Made by a program: the position numbers and the translations under genes
Source of the DNA: VFJL01 sp043721435
GTDB lineage: Bacteria; Pseudomonadota; Gammaproteobacteria; Burkholderiales; Nitrosomonadaceae
Reading direction: 5' to 3'
Length of the DNA: 63,579 nucleotides
NCBI GenBank assembly: GCA_043721435.1
Contig: JAYSQR010000052.1
Coordinates: 1 to 63,579, forward strand
Notes under the pieces: model-generated
The model's input: only the letters and a program-made list of their open reading frames with translations
What the model was told of the DNA's origin: nothing
The model's database searches: none
Part shown: positions 60,729-63,579 of the stretch, piece by piece
Position numbering within the stretch: the first letter of the stretch is position 1
How the letters are laid out: the number at the start of each line of letters is the position of its first letter

Positions 60729-61886
60729 ATGCGTAATTGGCTCCTTCCTGAATACATTGAGGATATCCTACCTGCTGAGGCGTTAGCCATTGAGGCGAAG
60801 CGTCGGCGCATCATGGACTGGCTGTTGGTACATGGCTATCAACTGGTGGGACCACCCCTGCTGGAATACGTGGAGTCGCTGCTCTCAGGCAGCGGGAGTG
60901 ACTCGAATTTACGCATGTTCAAGGTGGTAGATCAGTTGAGTGGCAGGATGATGGGCTTACGCGCAGATATGACGCCCCAGGCCGCACGTATCGATGCACA
61001 CTTGCTGAACCGCAATGGCGTCACCCGTCTGTGCTACGCAGGCAGTGTGCTGCATACCGTGCCATCAGGATTGACCCGCACCCGTGAACCGCTCCAGATT
61101 GGCGCGGAACTATATGGCCATGCTGGATTGGAAAGCGATCTGGAAATCCAGCGGCTTATGCTGCAATCCCTGGCGATTGCCGGCATAGAAAAAATCCACC
61201 TTGATCTCGGCCATGTCACCGTATTTCGCGGCCTGGTTAAAGGTGCGGGAATTCCCAGCGGATTGGAAACGGAATTATTCGGCGCACTCCAGGCCAAGGA
61301 CGTCTCCGTATTGAGGGATCTCTGTGCCGGGCTGGACAGAAATGCACGACAAACGTTGATGCTGTTGCCGGAATTGTATGGCGACAGGGAAGTACTGGCA
61401 CGGGCGCGCAAGCTTCTGCCGGATTACCCCGAGATTCAAACCGCACTGGATGAACTGGAAGCAGTCGCAGCAGAATTGGAACCACTGGTGGATACCCTGG
61501 CATTCGATCTGGCTGACTTGCGCGGCTATCAATATCACAGCGGCATAGTGTTCGCTGCCTATGCCAAGGGCTGCCCTAACGCGGTCGCCTTGGGTGGACG
61601 CTATGATGAAATCGGCAAAGCATTTGGAAGGGCGCGCCCGGCTACCGGCTTCAGCATGGATTTACGCGAATTGTCGGGGCTGGTGAAACCTGATCCCTAC
61701 CCGAAAGGGATCCTTGCGCCCTACAAGAAAAATGACAAAGCGCTTGAGGAAGAAATTGAGCAGCTTCGCAATGAAGGTCAGGTCGTAGTTATGGAATTGC
61801 CGGGACATGAGAGTGATCAAGACCCACTTGACTGTGACAGGCAACTGGTGATGCACCAAGGGTGCTGGAAAATAGAGAAAATCTGA
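60729..61886 (+). CDS. hisZ: ATP phosphoribosyltransferase regulatory subunit HisZ
   Basis: 385 residues, histidyl-tRNA synthetase-like: WLLPEYIEDILPAEALAIEA, GSGSDSNLRMFKVVDQLSGR, LRADMTPQAARIDAHLLNR, and C-terminal ALGGRYDEIGKAFGRARPAT. It lacks the anticodon-binding domain and class II catalytic completeness, which marks HisZ. It activates short-form HisG in histidine synthesis. Placed before purA as in other betaproteobacteria. Confidence 0.94.
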   Translation: MRNWLLPEYIEDILPAEALAIEAKRRRIMDWLLVHGYQLVGPPLLEYVESLLSGSGSDSNLRMFKVVDQLSGRMMGLRADMTPQAARIDAHLLNRNGVTRLCYAGSVLHTVPSGLTRTREPLQIGAELYGHAGLESDLEIQRLMLQSLAIAGIEKIHLDLGHVTVFRGLVKGAGIPSGLETELFGALQAKDVSVLRDLCAGLDRNARQTLMLLPELYGDREVLARARKLLPDYPEIQTALDELEAVAAELEPLVDTLAFDLADLRGYQYHSGIVFAAYAKGCPNAVALGGRYDEIGKAFGRARPATGFSMDLRELSGLVKPDPYPKGILAPYKKNDKALEEEIEQLRNEGQVVVMELPGHESDQDPLDCDRQLVMHQGCWKIEKI

Positions 61887-62000
61887 ATTTAAACCTGAAA
61901 ATGACACGCAGAGAATCGTAGCAATGCCGTAATAATTCACTAACCTGATATTCCTCTTCATCCCGGTTTTGTAGAAAAATATTTCCAGAGATCAAGAGAC

Positions 62001-63308
62001 ATGACTAAAAACGTGGTCGTCATTGGCACCCAGTGGGGTGACGAAGGCAAAGGCAAAATAGTGGACTGGCTTACGGATCACGCTCAGGGTGTGGTACGTT
62101 TCCAGGGTGGCCATAATGCAGGCCACACACTGGTAATTGGCGGCAAGAAAACCGTGCTGCATCTGATCCCATCTGGAATTCTGCGCAGCAATGTTGCCTG
62201 CTATATCGGCAACGGTGTGGTGGTATCTCCACAGGCATTGCTGGAAGAAGTCAGCATGCTGGAGCAGGCAGGGGTTGATGTGCAGGGGCGGTTGCGCATA
62301 AGTGAAGCCTGTCCACTCATTTTGCCTTGCCACAGTGCGCTTGACAGTGCGCGAGAAACCGCCAAAGGCACGGACAAGATCGGTACCACGGGACGGGGCA
62401 TCGGCCCCGCCTACGAGGACAAAGTAGCACGGCGCGCTGTGCGCCTGCAGGATCTATTTCACCGCGACCGCTTTGCTGCCAAACTGGGTGAGATGCTGGA
62501 CTATCATAACTTTGTACTGAAAAATTATTTTCACGCACCAATAGTGGATTTTCAACAAACCATGGATGACACCCTGTCGCTGGCAGAGCGGATCAAGCCG
62601 ATGGTAGCGGATGTGCCGCGACTGCTGTTCGAAGCCAACAAGGCCGGCAGCAATTTGCTGTTCGAGGGAGCGCAAGGAACGTTGCTTGACATAGATCACG
62701 GCACTTATCCGTTTGTTACATCGAGTAATTGCATCGCCGGTGCCGCGACGACTGGCAGTGGGGTCGGTCCGCAAATGCTGCATTATGTGCTGGGCATCAC
62801 CAAGGCCTATACCACGCGGGTCGGCGCCGGACCTTTTCCTACCGAACTGGATGATGACGTGGGCAAGCATCTGGCCAAACGTGGCAATGAATTCGGCGCA
62901 ACCACAGGACGTCCACGCCGTTGTGGCTGGTTTGACGCTGCAGCGCTGAAGCGTTCGATCCAGATCAACGGTGTATCGGGGTTATGTGTCACCAAACTCG
63001 ATGTATTGGATGGTGTCGAAACCCTGAGCCTGGGTGTGGGTTACAAATTGAGTGGCAATGGCGAAGAGGGGAAATTCAGCAGCATTTTGCCGGTGGGGGC
63101 CGATGAATTAGCCCTTTGTGAGCCGGTTTACGAGGAAATGCCTGGATGGATGGGCAGTACCGTAGGAATCAAGAATTTCGAACAACTGCCCAAAGCAGCG
63201 CAGGATTACCTGAAACGCATGGAAGAAGTGTGCGAAGTGCCGGTGGACATGATTTCAACCGGGCCGGATCGGGAAGAAACCATCGTCCTGCGACACCCGT
63301 TCAAATAG
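62001..63308 (+). CDS. purA: Adenylosuccinate synthetase
   Basis: 435 residues. GTQWGDEGKGKIVDWLTD (catalytic Asp and P-loop-like), FQGGHNAGHTLVI (catalytic His), GTTGRGIGPAYEDK, FEGAQGTLLDIDHGTYPFVT, TTGRPRRCGWFDA. First committed step of AMP synthesis from IMP, using GTP. Normal length. It ends 10 bases before the convergent mtnA. Confidence 0.98.
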   Translation: MTKNVVVIGTQWGDEGKGKIVDWLTDHAQGVVRFQGGHNAGHTLVIGGKKTVLHLIPSGILRSNVACYIGNGVVVSPQALLEEVSMLEQAGVDVQGRLRISEACPLILPCHSALDSARETAKGTDKIGTTGRGIGPAYEDKVARRAVRLQDLFHRDRFAAKLGEMLDYHNFVLKNYFHAPIVDFQQTMDDTLSLAERIKPMVADVPRLLFEANKAGSNLLFEGAQGTLLDIDHGTYPFVTSSNCIAGAATTGSGVGPQMLHYVLGITKAYTTRVGAGPFPTELDDDVGKHLAKRGNEFGATTGRPRRCGWFDAAALKRSIQINGVSGLCVTKLDVLDGVETLSLGVGYKLSGNGEEGKFSSILPVGADELALCEPVYEEMPGWMGSTVGIKNFEQLPKAAQDYLKRMEEVCEVPVDMISTGPDREETIVLRHPFK

Positions 63309-63318
63309 CTCCAGATCA

Positions 63319-63579
63319 TCATTGAATCGCCGGTGACGACTCAAACAATCTCCTGATTCCTTCTTCCGTTGGCGCCTGTACTACACCTTTTTCCGTAATC
63401 AAAGCCGTTAGCAGCCCGGTTGGCGTCACATCAAAAGCGGGATTGCAAACCGCTGCACCGGTTGCCGCCCACTGGCAATCGCGATAACCGGTCACTTCTT
63501 CCGCCGCACGTTCTTCAATCGAAATCGAGCCGCCGGAAGCTGTAGCAAGATCAATCGTTGACAGCGGGCAGGCCACATA
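63319..63579 (-). CDS. mtnA: Methylthioribose-1-phosphate isomerase, C-terminal part (cut by window edge)
   Basis: The last 86 codons run in from the right edge: YVACPLSTIDLATASGGSIS, IEERAAEEVTGY, VCNPAFDVTPTGLLTALITEKGVVQ. The NPAFDVTPxxLI-xALITEKGV block is characteristic of MtnA, in the methionine salvage pathway. Related eIF2B-like sugar isomerases are less similar here. The N-terminal two thirds are outside the window. Confidence 0.9.
   Translation of the reverse strand, partial: YVACPLSTIDLATASGGSISIEERAAEEVTGYRDCQWAATGAAVCNPAFDVTPTGLLTALITEKGVVQAPTEEGIRRLFESSPAIQ

Overview
The window reads as a chromosomal segment of a betaproteobacterial ammonia oxidiser of the Nitrosomonadaceae (Nitrosomonas or Nitrosospira type). 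This is an inference from content: a complete branched-chain amino acid block, an Rh50-type ammonia channel closely resembling the one known from Nitrosomonas, a copper nitrite reductase NirK, a bacterial cytochrome c peroxidase, a hopanoid cluster, an HflX-HflK-HflC-HisZ-PurA block behind hfq as in other betaproteobacteria, and a histone H1-like AlaLysPro-rich protein. No ammonia monooxygenase or hydroxylamine oxidoreductase gene lies inside the window, so the lifestyle is not proven here.

Layout. 1-365 is the 5' end of coxB (minus strand). 1191-2726 holds a 39-codon ORF and hpnO (plus). 2846-3181 is a tRNA trio (Pro-TGG, Arg-TCT, His-GTG). 3216-12903 is a minus-strand hopanoid/isoprenoid cluster: ispH (frameshifted), hpnH, hpnM, hpnN, mlaA, shc and hpnG, with a small inverted-repeat element between hpnH and hpnM. 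A porin with its own terminator follows. 14627-18111 is a trpGDC operon interrupted by a repeat-bounded GxxExxY gene. Then come nirK, an H1-like protein, and nrdA-nrdB with a NrdR-like palindrome upstream. 25277-27310 is a three-gene bufferin-type RiPP operon (BufC/DUF2063, BufB/DUF692 and an EF-hand, Cys-containing precursor), preceded by a nested inverted-repeat region. 27634-28538 is an HMG-CoA lyase gene with one frameshift.

The plus-strand housekeeping run folD, aceE, aceF, nadD, rsfS, rlmH, maf, rng follows. Next are the Rh50 channel (minus), a His-rich periplasmic membrane-anchored protein of unknown function (minus), dksA (plus), and rpsO-pnp (minus). The plus-strand biosynthetic run is ilvB, ilvH, ilvC, psd, pssA, leuA, then a TlpA-like thioredoxin. 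After this are a lytic transglycosylase and proS (minus), then rppH, a di-haem cytochrome c peroxidase, hfq, hflX, hflK, hflC, a DUF2065 membrane peptide, hisZ and purA (plus). The right edge cuts mtnA (minus).

How the genes work together. HpnH/G/O and Shc make and elaborate hopanoids, and HpnN/HpnM/MlaA-type proteins probably move them to the outer membrane. Rh50 brings in NH3/NH4+, NirK reduces nitrite, and the peroxidase removes peroxide. The buf operon probably makes a post-translationally modified periplasmic copper-binding peptide, useful in a copper-dependent nitrifier. The points most worth a second look are the EF-hand bufferin precursor with its structured upstream region, the GxxExxY element lodged in the trp operon, the frameshifted ispH, and the NrdB that resembles class Ic enzymes but keeps the Asp and Tyr of class Ia. 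All calls come from reading the sequence. No database search was run.
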